NCBI GenBank assembly: GCA_013180625.2
Contig: SNVD02009106.1
Span: forward strand, 1-64,000
Reading direction: 5' to 3'
DNA: 64,000 nt
From: Boswellia sacra
Taxonomy: Eukaryota; Streptophyta; Magnoliopsida; Sapindales; Burseraceae
The translations under genes and the position numbers were made by a program. Below the pieces are notes generated by a model that was not told where the DNA came from, did no database searches, and saw nothing but the letters and a program-made list of their open reading frames with translations. Each line of letters opens with the position of its first letter. The stretch's first letter is position 1. This document shows, one piece after another, positions 24,215 to 35,738 of the stretch.

Positions 24215-24429
24215 AGCCCTTCTCCCATGCATTCAGTAAGAGCAAGAGAAGCATTTTATCAAGCAAAAAAAAAAAAAACAAGAGAAATATCAAGTCTAAA
24301 GAGCTTTTATATTCTTTATCTACTCTTTGAAGAGAGTTATACTTTTATTGTAAAAATTATCTTTGTTCTTGTATTGTGGTGAGAGTGAGATTTTCTTGTA
24401 AAAGATAAAAGTTATCCTTGAGAGAACTA

Positions 24430-24780
24430 TTTCCTTGGTGAGGTTGTTCATCAAGAAGAACTCTTGGTGTGGTGTTATCACGAGTTGAAAGAAGTTGCCT
24501 TGGTGAGGTTGTTCATCAAGAAGAACTCTTGGTGTGGTGTTATCAAGGGTTGAAGGAAGTTGCCTTGGTGAGGTTGTTCATCAAGAAGAACTCGTGGTGT
24601 GGTGTTATCAAGAGTTGAGGAAAGTTGCCTTGGTGAGGTTGTTCATCAAGAAGAACTCTTGGTGTGGTGTTATCAAGGGTTGAATGAAGGTGCCTTGGTG
24701 AGGTTGTTCATCAAGAAGAACTCTTGGTGTGGTGTTATCAAGAGTTGGAAGAAAAAGTCTTGGTGAGGTTGTTCATCAAG
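24430..24780 (+). repeat. 65-bp tandem repeats in the LTR leader, 5 units plus partial
   Basis: Length is 351 bp, equal to 5 x 65 + 26. Each unit has two imperfect palindromes: arms CTTGGTGA / TCATCAAG around a 6-base loop, and arms CTCTTGGTG / TATCAAGAG around TGGTGT, with G-U wobbles in RNA. The array starts about 215 bp downstream of TATA and so should be in the R/U5 leader. The last partial unit changes into CAAGCAAGTTGTAA. Confidence 0.85.
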
Positions 24781-25113
24781 CAAGTTGTAAATATTCTACA
24801 ACTTAGTGGAAAGCTTAGCTGGCCGTGCGACGCTAGTGGGGCTGCATGCCTGTGGGACGTAGGCAAGGTTTGCCGAACCACGTACATCGAGTTTGCACTC
24901 TCTCTATCCCTATCCTCTTTACATTTACTTGCACTTGTGATTGTTCTTTATTGCTATTCTTTTGATTGCATTCTATTTTCATCTTCTTCACCTTTATTCT
25001 CAAAGAAAGAGTTAAATAATTTTGATCTTCAAAGAAAAGTTTTACCAATCCCTTTTTATAAATAAAAACCCAATTCACCCCCCCTCTTGGGTTGTCATAC
25101 CTGGGTCAACAAG

Positions 25114-25125
25114 TGGTATCAGAGC
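25114..25125 (+). other. Primer binding site, initiator tRNA-Met (copia internal 1)
   Basis: TGGTATCAGAGC lies two bases after the LTR end. Initiator tRNA-Met priming is usual for plant copia elements. Confidence 0.85.
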
Positions 25126-25166
25126 AAGGTTGCTCATTTTTTTTAAATCTTAACCGATTTTGAGCT

Positions 25167-28100
25167 ATGACAACTTTTAATTCAACTTCATATGTTGAGG
25201 GACTTTCTATTTCTAGACCTCCATATTTTAATGGAAGTGATTACTCTTATTGGAAAACTAGAATGAGTATTTTCTTGAAATCTTTTGATTAGGATTGGTG
25301 GTCTATTGTTTTGGAAGGACCTTTTGTTCCTACCAAAATTGAAAATGGGGAATGCATGCTTAAAGAACCTAAAGAGTTTAGTGAAGATGATAAAAGAAAT
25401 TGAGTTTGAATGCTAAAGCTATGAATGTGTTATATTGTGCTCTAGATAGAAATGAGTTTAATAGAATATCTACTTATTCTACGGCACAAAAAATATGGCA
25501 CACACTTGAAGTAACTCATGACGGACTAGTCAATTTAAGATCCGAAAGTAGTATGCTAGTTCATAGTTATGAGTTGTTTTTGAAGATGAATTCGGATGAA
25601 TCACTTTCATGAACCTTTACTATATTATTTACGTATCTGCTTATAGTTTGCGTAAAAATGCTCTTGTGTGTGAAAAAAAGTCTTATTCTAGATGTGAACT
25701 GGTGATGATAAAGATTCTTAGGGTGTCTAACAACCAAATCTTTGGAGGCCCACAGTGTGACGGCAATTCAAGAAGCAAAGGACCTCACCAAACTACCATT
25801 AGAAGAACTTATGGGTTCTCTCATGACTCATGAAATCACCTTGAAGGAGAATGAAGAAGATTTCAAGAAAAAGAAAAATATTGCTTTCAAATCTTCAACA
25901 AAAGAAGATGATGAGTCCGACGATGAAGAAGATGATGAAGATCTTGCATTCATCATAAGAAAGCTAAAAAGGATGATTAGAAGAAACCAAGGATTCAAGA
26001 AGAATTCTTGAAGGGAGTACAAAGGGCAAAGCTCAAAGCAAGATAAGAAAAATGATCAAGTCATTTGCTATGAGTGCAAGAAACCGGGACATGTAAAGAT
26101 GGATTGTCCTTACTTCAAGAGTCAAAACAAGAAATCCAAAGCAATGAAAGCTACAAATTGGGATGATAGTGAAGCTAGCTCCACCGAAGAAGAAGATTAT
26201 GAAGTGGCAAACATGTGCTTCATGGCTTTAGTGAAGATGAGGTAAGTATTCTAAATTATGATCCTAAACTTTCATATGATGAATTACTTGAAGCATTCCA
26301 AAATTTACATGTGCAAGTTGATAAGCAAAATTCAAAAATTAATGCTTTAAAAAGAAGTCAAAAATCATGTTATCTCAATTAGAAGAGGTGGTAGAAATAA
26401 ATGAAGCTTTAGAAAATGAAAATGAAATTTTAAAGCAAAAAGATTTTGAAAGTTTAGAAAGTCAAATACATTTATTAAAAACTGAAAATGACATTTTAAA
26501 ACAAAAAGATTTTGATAAATTGGAGAAACAAAATGTTATTTTGAAAAAGGAAAATAATGACTTAATAAATATTGTTGATAGTTTTACAAAAAGCACAAAA
26601 AATTTGAATTCTATGTTACAAAACCAAAGATGTGTTTTTGATAAAAGAGGGTTAGGATATAAAACTCACAAAAATCAAAAGTATTTTAATAACTATTTTG
26701 TTCACGCATCTTCTAGGAATAATCCTAATCATTCATGTACTTATTGTGGAAGAAAAGGACACAAAGTATATTCTTGCTACATTAAGAGAAATCCTAATTT
26801 GAAACAAATATGGGTTCCAAAAAGTACCATAACTAACCCCCGAGGACCCAAGAACATTTGGGTACCAAAAAGTCTCTCTTTGAATATTGATTGTAGAAAC
26901 AAAGGAGTAGCAAACACAAGTGGTACTTAGATAGTGGATGCTCAAGACATATGACCAGAGATGCCTCCAAGTTCTCAAGATTAATCATGAAGAAAGGAGG
27001 TTATGTGACATTTGGTGATAATGCCAAAGGAAGGGTAATCGGACATGGTGATATTGGTACCCTTCTTCACCTATTATTGAAGATGTTTTACTTATTCATG
27101 GTTTGAAACATGATTTGATTAGCATTAGTTAATTGTGTGATAAGGGATATTTTGTTACTTTTGAGCATAATAAATGTGTGATTAAAGATGTTAGTAACAA
27201 TAAGATATTATTTGTTGGTAATAGATATGGTAATATTTATACAATTGATATTGATGTTAATGATCATGTAGAAAAGTGTTTCATTGCTAATCATGATGTT
27301 TGGATATGGCATAGAAGGTTAGGTCATGCTAGCATGGACACAATTTTAAAAATTTTTAAAAAATGATTTAGTTGATGGTCTTCCAAAAATAAAATTTGAA
27401 AAGGATAAGATTTGTGATACTTGTCAATTTGGAAAACAAGTGAGAACTTCTTTTAAACATAAGAAATTTATTTCACCAAATAAACCTCTACAATTACTTC
27501 ATTTGGATTTATTTGGACCATCAAGAACTCAAAGCCTTGGTGGAAAGTATTATGTTTTGTTATTGTGGATGATTATTCAAGATTCACTTGGGTATTATTC
27601 TTGAAAACTAAAAATGAGGCCATACAAGCTTTTTCAAAATTTGCAAAAAGAGTCCAAAATCAAAAAGGATATTCTATTGTGTCCATTAGGAGTGATCATG
27701 GTGGTGAAGTAGACAATGTTGCATTTGAAAATCTGTGTGATGAAAATGGTTTTGAGCATAATTTTTTCTCACCTAGAACTCCACAACAAAATGGTGTTGT
27801 TGAAAGGAAAAATAGGACTATCCAAGAAATGGCTAGGACCATGTTACTTAAAAATAATTTGCCAAAATATTTTTGGGCCGAAGCCGTTAATACCGCATGC
27901 TTTATAATCAATAGAGTCCATATTAGAGTTTTAATAAAGAAAACTCTTTATGAACTTTGGAATGAGAGAAAACTCAACATTGGAGTTCTTAAAGTTTTGG
28001 GATGTAAATGCTTTATTTTAAACACCAAGGATAACCTTGAAAAATTTGATGCAAAAGCCAATGTTGAAATTTTTGTTGGATACTCTAACCATAGTAAAGC

Positions 28101-28565
28101 ATATAGAGTTTCTAACAAAAAGACTCTTGCTATTGAAGAATCTATGCATGTTGAATTTGATAAAACTAACGTGACTTCTTCAAAGAATTTAGATGATGAT
28201 ATTGTTAAGGTTGAAAGGCAAATCAAGGAATCAAGGCTTGATGAAAAGAGCTAAGATGAATTACAACTCCAATAAGAAAAGCTTGAGGAAGTAAATGATT
28301 CTTCATAAGAATTACCAAAGGAATTGAGGTATGCAAAAGCTCACCCTAAAGATCTTATTATTGGTGAACCATCACAAGGTATGAGAACTAAATCTTCTTT
28401 TAGGAACTTTTGTAATCATTTTGCATTGTCTCTCAATTTGAACCAAAATCTTTCAAAGAAGCCAAAAATGAGGAAAGTTGGATTTTGGCTATGCAAGAAG
28501 AATTGAACCAATTTGAGAGAAATCAAGTTTGGGAATTAGTCTCTAGACCTAAATATGACTAAACT
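25167..28565 (+). pseudogene. Copia gag-pol remnant, internal region 1 (RT deleted)
   Basis: Gag begins MTTFNSTSYVEGLS and soon meets stops. Recognisable blocks are: an acidic region with SDDEEDDEDLAFI; a first CCHC knuckle (CYECKKPGHVKMDC) near 26070; a coiled-coil-like segment with the internal repeat ENEILKQKDFESLE / ENDILKQKDFDKLE (26367 onward); a second knuckle (CTYCGRKGHKVYSC) near 26735; protease WYLDSGCSRHMT near 26922; the gag-pre-integrase HRRLGHAS near 27310; and integrase with SDHGGEVDN and [11 protein letters not shown] (27565-28254). After 'SRPK' at about 28556 the sequence jumps to the 3' non-coding region. About 1.34 kb of RT/RNase H present in internal region 2 is missing, with short A/C-rich homology at the join. 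Not functional. Confidence 0.85.
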
Positions 28566-28854
28566 CCTTAGTCAAGATAGATTTTGCATAATTAGAAGAG
28601 AATTAGGTATGTTGGATATGTCTTAATTTTGTTTTTATATGATAATCTTTGAATGGTAGCATATGTTAAGGGGGAGAATATATTTAGGAGGAGTAGTTAA
28701 TTTGATTACATCTTTTTTATGATAACAAAAGGGGGAGAAATAGTTGGATTGCTTATATTCATAACAAGTGCCATTCTTTTTGCTTATTGTTGATTTTATT
28801 TTCATTCTTGATTTTAGATTATATTTTAAAGCAATCAATGGTTTGTCATCATCA

Positions 28855-28867
28855 AAAAGGGGAAGAT
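28855..28867 (+). other. Polypurine tract before copia LTR 2
   Basis: AAAAAGGGGAAGA lies against the TGTTAGCC start of LTR2 (one T between). It primes plus-strand synthesis. Further G-rich tracts lie upstream (near 28671, 28683 and 28730). Confidence 0.75.
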
Positions 28868-30699
28868 TGTTAGCCCTAAGGCTACATGATAATTTTGATG
28901 ATAACAATACACATTGATTAATTGAGATTTACTAACATGTTTATTTATGTGCAAGATTAATATCATTGAAATAATTTTAAAATCAAGAAGAGGCTTATTA
29001 AAATGAAGTGTTGAAGCTAAGGAGAAGACTACATGTTAAAGGCACCAAAGTTTAAGAATAAGGTTTGATTCAAGGAATGTGACACATGAGTAATGTTCAA
29101 TCAATTGATCATATATTTCTCTACAAATGTCTAAATAACGTGATTCTTGAGCCTTTGGAAAGCTTGCTCAATTTATAATATTTCATATGTTTTAAAGAAA
29201 TTCAAATTTCAAGTGTAAGGTTGTCCAAATCATCATGCAATTTGAAAGACAAATGGAAGCAGCTGACATGAGCACCAAATACTCTTTTGGACATATCTTG
29301 GGCTAGAAAAATCAAAATGACTTGATTCTTATGGCATTGGAAAGAGGACTTAATGAGGCACATTTCATATGTTTTGAAGAAATTCAAATTTCAAATGAAA
29401 GGCCGACATAATTGACATGTAATTTGATGGACTGACACAGAGAAGAAAAATCAACTCATATGAGCACTGAATGGTTTTTTGGCCATATATTAAGATAGAG
29501 ATATCCAAATTCTTTGATTGTTAATGTTTTGGAAATATTATTCAAAAATACAAATCTTTTATGTTTTGAAGAAATTCAAATTTCAAACGGAAGGCTGACA
29601 GAATTATCATTCAATTTGGTGGACTGACACAAGGAAGAAAAATCAAGTCACATGAGCACTGAATAGTTTTTTGGCCATATCTTGAGCTACAGATATCCAA
29701 GTGACTTGATTTTTGATGCGTTGGAAAGCTTATTAAAATTTGCAGATCTTTTATGTTTGCAGATTTTCAAATTTCAAATGGAACATTGACAAAAATGGCA
29801 GACAAGATTACGGTTTTTATGGTGGGCAGAAAATTTGGAGATGGTGTCTTCACTTGATTAAGTTCATCCCATTTGCCTATAAAAGGAGCCCTTCTCCCAT
29901 GCATTCAGTAAGAGCAAGAGAAGCATTGATCAAGCAAAAAAAACAAGAGAAATATCAAGTCTAGAGAGCTTTTATATTCTTTATCTACTCTTTGAAGAGA
30001 GTTATACTTTTGTTATAAAAATTATTTTTGTTCTTGTATTGTGGTGAGAGTGAGATTTTCTTGTAAAGGATAAAAGTTATCCTTGAGAGAACTCTTTCCT
30101 TGGTGAGGTTGTTCATCAAGAAGAACTCTTGGTGTGGTGTTATCAAGAGTTGAAGAAAGTTGCCTTGGTGAAGTTGTTCATCAAGAAGAACTCTTGGTGT
30201 GGTGTTATCAAGAGTTGAAGGAAGTTGCCTTGGGGAGGTTGTTCATCAAGAAGAACTCTTGGTGTGGTGTTATCAAGGGTTGAAGGAAGTTGCCTTGGTG
30301 AGGTTGTTCATCAAGAAGAACTCTTGGTGTGGTGTTATCAAGGTTTGAATGAAAAAGTCTTGGTGAGGTTGTTCATCAAGCAAGTTGTAAAGATTTCTAC
30401 AACTTAGTGGAAAGCTTAGCTCGTGGATCTAGGAGCCCGTGGATGTAGGCAAGGTTTGCCGAACCACGTAAATTGAGTTTGCACTCTTTCTATCCCTATC
30501 CTCTTTACATTTACTGCACTTGTGATTGTTCTTTATTGCTATTCTCTTGATTGCATTCTATTTTCATCTTCTTCACCTTTATTCTCAAAGAAAGAGTTAA
30601 ATAATTTTGATCATTTTCAAGAAAAAGTTTTCTAAATCCGTTTTTATAAATAAAAACCCAATTCACCCCCACTCTTGGGTTGCCATACCTGGGTCAACA
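28868..30699 (+). repeat. Copia LTR 2 (1832 bp), middle of the array
   Basis: Same ends and layout as LTR1, with TATA at 29877-29886. The 65-bp array (30095-30380, 286 bp) has four units plus the partial one, one unit fewer than LTR1 and LTR3. The remaining difference from the other two LTRs comes from small indels. It carries private variants ('gaataaggtttgattc', 'gagtaatg'), so it is not from the same integration as at least one outer LTR. Confidence 0.9.
30095..30380 (+). repeat. 65-bp tandem repeats in LTR 2, 4 units plus partial
   Basis: 286 bp equals 4 x 65 + 26. The units keep the two-palindrome design described for 24430-24780. One unit has 'ttgggg' for 'ttggtg', which would weaken the first stem. 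Confidence 0.85.
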
Positions 30700-30701
30700 A
30701 G

Positions 30702-30713
30702 TGGTATCAGAGC
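30702..30713 (+). other. Primer binding site, initiator tRNA-Met (copia internal 2)
   Basis: TGGTATCAGAGC lies two bases after LTR2. It has the same spacing and sequence as the first PBS at 25114-25125. Confidence 0.85.
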
Positions 30714-30754
30714 AAGGTTGCTCAATTTTTTAAATCTTAATCGATTTTTGAGCT

Positions 30755-33700
30755 ATGACAACTTTTAATTCAACTTCATATGTTGAGGGACTTTTTATCT
30801 CTAGACCTCCATTTTTTAATGGAAGTGATTACTCTTATTGGAAAACTAGAATGAGTATTTTCTTGAAATCTTTTGATTATGATTTGTGGTCTATTGTTTG
30901 GAAGGACCTTTTGTTCCTACCAAAATTGAAAATGGGGAATGCATGCTTAAAGAACCTAAAGAGTTTAGTGAAGATGATAAAAGAAATTGAGTTTAAATGC
31001 TAAAGCTATGAATGTGTTATATTGTGCTCTAGATAGAAATGAGTTTAATAGAATATCTACTTGTTCTACGGCACAAGAAATATGACACACACTTGAAGTA
31101 ACTCATGAAGGAACTAGTAAAGTTAAAGAATCCAAAATTAGTCTGCTAGTTCATAGTTATGAGCTTTTTAAGATAAAACCGGATGAATCAATTTTTGAAA
31201 TGTTTACTAGATTTATGGATATTGTCAATGGTTTGAAATCTCTCTGTAAATCTTATTCTAATGTTGAAATGGTGAGAAAGATTCTTAGGTGTCTACCAAA
31301 ATCTTGGGAGCCGAAGGTGACGGCAATTCAAGAAGCAAAGGACCTCACCAAACTACCATTAGAAGAACTTATGGGTTTTCTCATGACTCATGAAATCACT
31401 TTGAAGGAGAATGAAGAAGATTTCAAGAAAAAGAAAAATATCGCTTTCAAATCTTCAACAAAAGAAGATTATGAGTCCGACGATGAAGGAGATGATGAAG
31501 ATCTTGCATTCATCACAAGAAAGCTAAAAAGGATGATTAGAAGAAACCAAGGATTCAAGAAGAATTCTAGAAGGGAGTACAAAGGGCAAAGCTCAAGCAA
31601 GATAAGAAAAATGATCAAGTCATTTGCTATGAGTGCAAGAAACCGGGACATGTAAAGATGGATTGTCCTTACTTCAAGAGTCAAAACAAGAAATCTAAAG
31701 CAATGAAAGCCACAAATTGGGATGATAGTGAAGCTAGCTCCATCGAAGAAGAAGATTGCGAAATGGCAAACATGTGCTTCATGGCTTTAAGTGAAGATGA
31801 GGTAAGTATTCTAAACTATGATCCTAAACTTTCATATGATGAATTACTTGAAGCATTCCAAAATTTACATGTGTAAGTTGATAAGAAAAATTCAAAAATC
31901 AATGCTTTCAAAAAAAAGTCAAAAATCATGTTATCTCAATTAGAAGAGTTGGTAGAAATAAATGAAGCTTTAGAAAATGAAAATGAAATTTTAAAGCAAA
32001 AAGATTTTGAAAGTTTGGAAAGTCAAATATATTTATTAAAAACTGAAAATGACATTTTAAAACAAAAGGATTTTGATAAATTGGAGAAACAAATGCTAGT
32101 TTGAAAAAGGAAAATAATGACTTAAGAAATATTGTTGATAGTTTTACAAAAAGCACAAAAAATTTGAATTCTATGTTACAAAACCAAAGGTGTGTTTTTG
32201 ATAAAAGAGGATATGATATAAAACTCATAAAAATGAAAGTATTTTAAAAACTATTTTGTTCATGCATCTTCTAGGAATAATCCTAATCATTCATGTACTT
32301 ATTGTGGAAGAAAAGGACACAAAGTGCATTCTTGCTATATTAAGAGAAATTCTAATTTGAAACAAATATGGGTTCCAAAAAGTACCATAACTAACCCCCA
32401 AGGACCCAAGAACATTTGGGTACCAAAAAGTCTCTCTTTAAATATTGATTGTAGAAACAAAGGAGTGGCAAACACAAGTGGTAATTAGATAGTGGATGCT
32501 CAAGGCATATGACCGGAGATGCCTCCAAATTTTCAAGATTAATCATGAAGAAAGGAGGATATGTGACCTTCGGTGATAATGCCAAAGGAAGGGTAATCAG
32601 ACATGGTGATATTGGTAACCCTTCTTCAACTATTATTAAAGATGTTTTGCTTGTTCATGGTTTAAAACATGATTTGATTAGCATTAGTCAATTGTTTTGA
32701 GCCTACTAGATGTGTGATTAAGGATGTTAGTAACAATAAGACATTATTTATTGGTAATAGATGTGGTAATATTTATACAATTGATATTGATGTTAATGAT
32801 CATGTAGAAAATTTTTCATTGTTAATCATGATGCTTGGTTATGGCATAGAAGGTTAGGTCATGCTAGCATGGACACAATTTCAAAAATTTCTAAAAATGA
32901 TTTAGTTGATGGTCTTACAAAAATAAAATTTGAAAAGGATAAGATTTGTGATGCTTGTCAATTTGGAAAACAAGTGAGAACTTCTTTTAAACAAAAGAAA
33001 TTTATTTCAACAAATAAACCTCTACAATTACTTCATTTGGATTTATTTGGACCATCAAGAACTCAAAGCCTTGGTGGAAAGTATTATGTTTTTGTTATTG
33101 TGGATGATTATTCAAGATTCACTTGGTATTATTCTTGAAAACTAAAAATGAGGCCATACAAGCTTTTTCAAAATTTGCAAAAAGAGTCCAAAATCAAAAA
33201 GGGTATTCTATTGTGTCCATTAGGAGTGATCATGGTGGTGAAGTAGACAATGTTGCATTTGAAAATCTTTGTGATGAAAATGGTTTTGAGCATAATTTTT
33301 CCTCACCTAGAACTCCACAACAAAATGGTGTTGTTGAAAGGAAAAATAGGACTATCCAAGAAATGGCTAGGACCATGTTACTTGAAAATAATTTGCCAAA
33401 ATATTTTTGGGCCGAAGCCGTTAATACCGCATGCTTTATAATCAATAGAGTCCATATTAGAGCTTTAATAAAGAAAACTCCTTATGAACTTTGGAAAGGA
33501 AGAAAACCCAACATTGGATTTTTTAAAGTTTTTGGATGTAAATGTTTTATTTTAAACACCAAGGATAACCTTGGAAAATTTGATGCAAAAGCCGATGTTG
33601 GAATTTTTGTTGGCTACTCCAACCATAGTAAAGCATATAGAGTTTTTAACAAAAAGACTCTTACTATTGAAGAATCTATGCATGTTGAATTTGATGAAAC

Positions 33701-35460
33701 TAATGTTATTTCTTCAAAGAATTTAGATGATGATATTGTTGAGGTAGAAAGGCAAATCAAGGAATCAAGGCTTGATAAAAAGAGCCAAGATGAATTACAA
33801 CTTCAACAAGAAAAGCTTGAGGAAGTAAATGATTCTTCCCAAGAATTACCAAAGGAATGGAGGTATGCAAAAGCTCACCCTAAAGATCTCATTATTGGTG
33901 AACCATCACAAGGTATGAAAACTAGATCTTCTTTTAAGAACTTTTGTAATCATTTTGCTTTTGTCTCTCAATTTGAACCAAAATCTTTTAAAGAAGCCGA
34001 AAATAACGAAAGTTGGATTTTGGCTATGCAAGAAGAATTGAATCAATTTGAGAGAAATCAAGTTTGGGAATTAGTCCCTAGACCTAAAAATCATTCTATT
34101 ATAGGCACTAAATGGATTTTTAGAAATAAAGTAGATGAAAATGGCACCATTATTAGAAACAAAGCTAGACTTGTTGCTCAAGGATACAATCAAGAAGAAG
34201 GTATTGATTATGAGGAAACCTTTGCACCGGTTGCTAGATTAGAATCCATTAGAATGTTGTGTGCATTTGCATGTTATAAAAATTTTACATTATATCAAAT
34301 GGATGTCAAAAGTGCATTTTTAAATGGTTACATTATGGAGGAAGTATATGTAGAGCAACCTCTTGGTTTTCAAAATCATGATTTTCCAAACCATGTTTTC
34401 AAACTCAAAAAGGCACTTTATGGCTTGAAACAAGCACCAAGAGCATGGTATGATAGATTGAGCAAATTTCTCATTGATAATGGTTTCGAAATAAAAAAAG
34501 TTGATACTACTCTTTTTGTTAAAACAAAAAATGATGATTTATTAATTGTTCAAATCTATGTTGATGATATTATATTTGGTGCTACTAATGTCTCTATGTG
34601 TGAGGAATTTTCTAAGTGCATGCAACAAGAATTTGAAATGAGCTTAATGGGAGAATTAAATTTCTTCCTTGGACTTCAAATCAAGCAATCAATAGATGGG
34701 ATCTTCATTAATCAAGCTAAATACACAGAGATCTTCTCAAGAAGTTTGGCATGGATAATTCAAGGACATATAACACACCTATGGGTACAATAACCAAGCA
34801 TGACAAAGATGAGAAAGGAAAAGATGTTGAGGTAACAAATATCGAGGTATGATTGTCCTCTCTTTTGTATTTACTGCTAGTAGAGCCTTATATTATGTTT
34901 AGTGTGTGTATTAGTGGCCAGATTCCATCTTGTCCAAAGGAATCTCAACCTGAAGCTTTCAAAGGATATTTAGATATCTTCTTGGAACCATAAATCTAGG
35001 TCTTTGGTAACCTAAGTGTGATAATTTTGATCTAATTAGTTATTCCGATGCGGACTTTGCTGGAAGTCTTCTTGATAGAAAGAGCACTAATGGCTCTTGC
35101 CATTTTCTAGGACATGCATTAGTCTCATGGTTTAGTAGAAACAAAATTCTGTTGCCTTATCAACCGCGGAAGCCGAGTATATTGCAGTAGGAAGTTGTTG
35201 TGCATAATCTCTTTGGATGAAACAAATTTTAAAAGATTATGGTGTGGTATTTGATCATATTCCCATCAAATGTGACAATATAAGTGTCATCAGCATTTCA
35301 AAAAATCCCATACAACACTCTAGGACTAAGCTAAGAGATTGACCGTCATTTATTAGAGATCATTTTCCGCAAGTTACTCTTTCTTTAGAATTTGTTCCCA
35401 CAACCATAACAATTAGCACATATCTTTTTACTAAACCCTTAGTCAAGATAGATTTTGCAT
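30755..35460 (+). pseudogene. Copia gag-pol remnant, internal region 2 (all domains present, broken)
   Basis: The order is gag (MTTFNSTSYVEGLFI, then the LPLEELMGFLMTHEITL block), first CCHC (CYECKKPGHVKMDC, about 31625), coiled coil, second CCHC (CTYCGRKGHKVHSC, about 32295), protease, integrase, RT and RNase H. In the protease the Tyr before LDSGCS is a TAA stop. A 1-base loss at about 33125 shifts RFTWV to RFTWYYS and splits integrase. Downstream, 33123-34793 stays open for 556 residues and holds the second integrase Asp, the Glu in [11 protein letters not shown], and most of RT including [10 protein letters not shown]. RNase H (35035-35330) keeps SYSDADFAGS, STAEAEY and CDN but has stops. 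SIRE-lineage copia by motif style. Dead as it stands. Confidence 0.85.
33123..34793 (+). CDS. Open integrase-RT segment of copia internal region 2
   Basis: This 556-codon open frame is the best-preserved part of the copia polyprotein. Residues 1-150 cover the integrase core after its first Asp ([10 protein letters not shown], then [11 protein letters not shown]). About 150-300 is the linker, including [11 protein letters not shown] and [18 protein letters not shown]. The last 230 residues are RT, with [62 protein letters not shown] and FFLGLQIKQ. It begins by frameshift, not at a natural start codon, and would only have been made as part of the gag-pol polyprotein. Confidence 0.8.
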   Translation: MVLFLKTKNEAIQAFSKFAKRVQNQKGYSIVSIRSDHGGEVDNVAFENLCDENGFEHNFSSPRTPQQNGVVERKNRTIQEMARTMLLENNLPKYFWAEAVNTACFIINRVHIRALIKKTPYELWKGRKPNIGFFKVFGCKCFILNTKDNLGKFDAKADVGIFVGYSNHSKAYRVFNKKTLTIEESMHVEFDETNVISSKNLDDDIVEVERQIKESRLDKKSQDELQLQQEKLEEVNDSSQELPKEWRYAKAHPKDLIIGEPSQGMKTRSSFKNFCNHFAFVSQFEPKSFKEAENNESWILAMQEELNQFERNQVWELVPRPKNHSIIGTKWIFRNKVDENGTIIRNKARLVAQGYNQEEGIDYEETFAPVARLESIRMLCAFACYKNFTLYQMDVKSAFLNGYIMEEVYVEQPLGFQNHDFPNHVFKLKKALYGLKQAPRAWYDRLSKFLIDNGFEIKKVDTTLFVKTKNDDLLIVQIYVDDIIFGATNVSMCEEFSKCMQQEFEMSLMGELNFFLGLQIKQSIDGIFINQAKYTEIFSRSLAWIIQGHITHLWVQ

Positions 35461-35540
35461 AATTAGAAGAGAATTAGGCATGTTGTATATGTCTTAATTT
35501 TACTTTAATATGATAATCTTTGAATGGTAGCATATGTTAA

Positions 35541-35738
35541 GGGGGAGAATATATTTAGGGGGAGTAGTTAATTTGATTACATTTTTTTGATGAAAACAAA
35601 AGGGGGAGAAATAGTTGGATTGCTTATATTCATAACAAGTGCCATTCTTTTTGCTTATTGTTGATTTTATTTTCATTCTTGATTTTATATTATATTTTAA
35701 AGCAATCAATGGTTTGTCATCATCAAAAAGGGGGAGAT
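35541..35738 (+). other. Multiple polypurine tracts before copia LTR 3
   Basis: Four GGGGGAG tracts occur at about 35541, 35558, 35602 and 35731. The last, AAAAAGGGGGAGA, abuts LTR3 with one T between. Multiple PPTs near the 3' LTR are a known feature of SIRE-type copia elements. The same cluster, partly degraded, precedes LTR2. Confidence 0.75.

Larger units (their letters stand above)
23196..25111 (+). repeat. Copia LTR 1 (1916 bp)
   Basis: TGTTAGCCC...GGGTCAACA. U3 holds about four diverged tandem units of 182-192 bp, starting at the 'catgag' motif at 23413, 23595, 23786 and 23978. The TATA box CTATAAAAGG is at 24205-24214. The transcribed part carries five 65-bp units (24430-24780). It shares sequence variants with LTR3 more than with LTR2, for example 'gaacaaggattgactc' and 'gagcaatg'. 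Confidence 0.9.

Noticed and set aside
24430..24780. Regular repeats resembling a CRISPR array
   Set aside because: Units are contiguous 65-bp tandem repeats without unique spacers, inside plant LTRs and present in all three LTR copies.
25742..26022. Minus-strand poly-Ser ORFs opposite copia gag
   Set aside because: Antisense readings of the GAT/GAA-rich acidic gag segment (SDDEEDDED), not independent genes.
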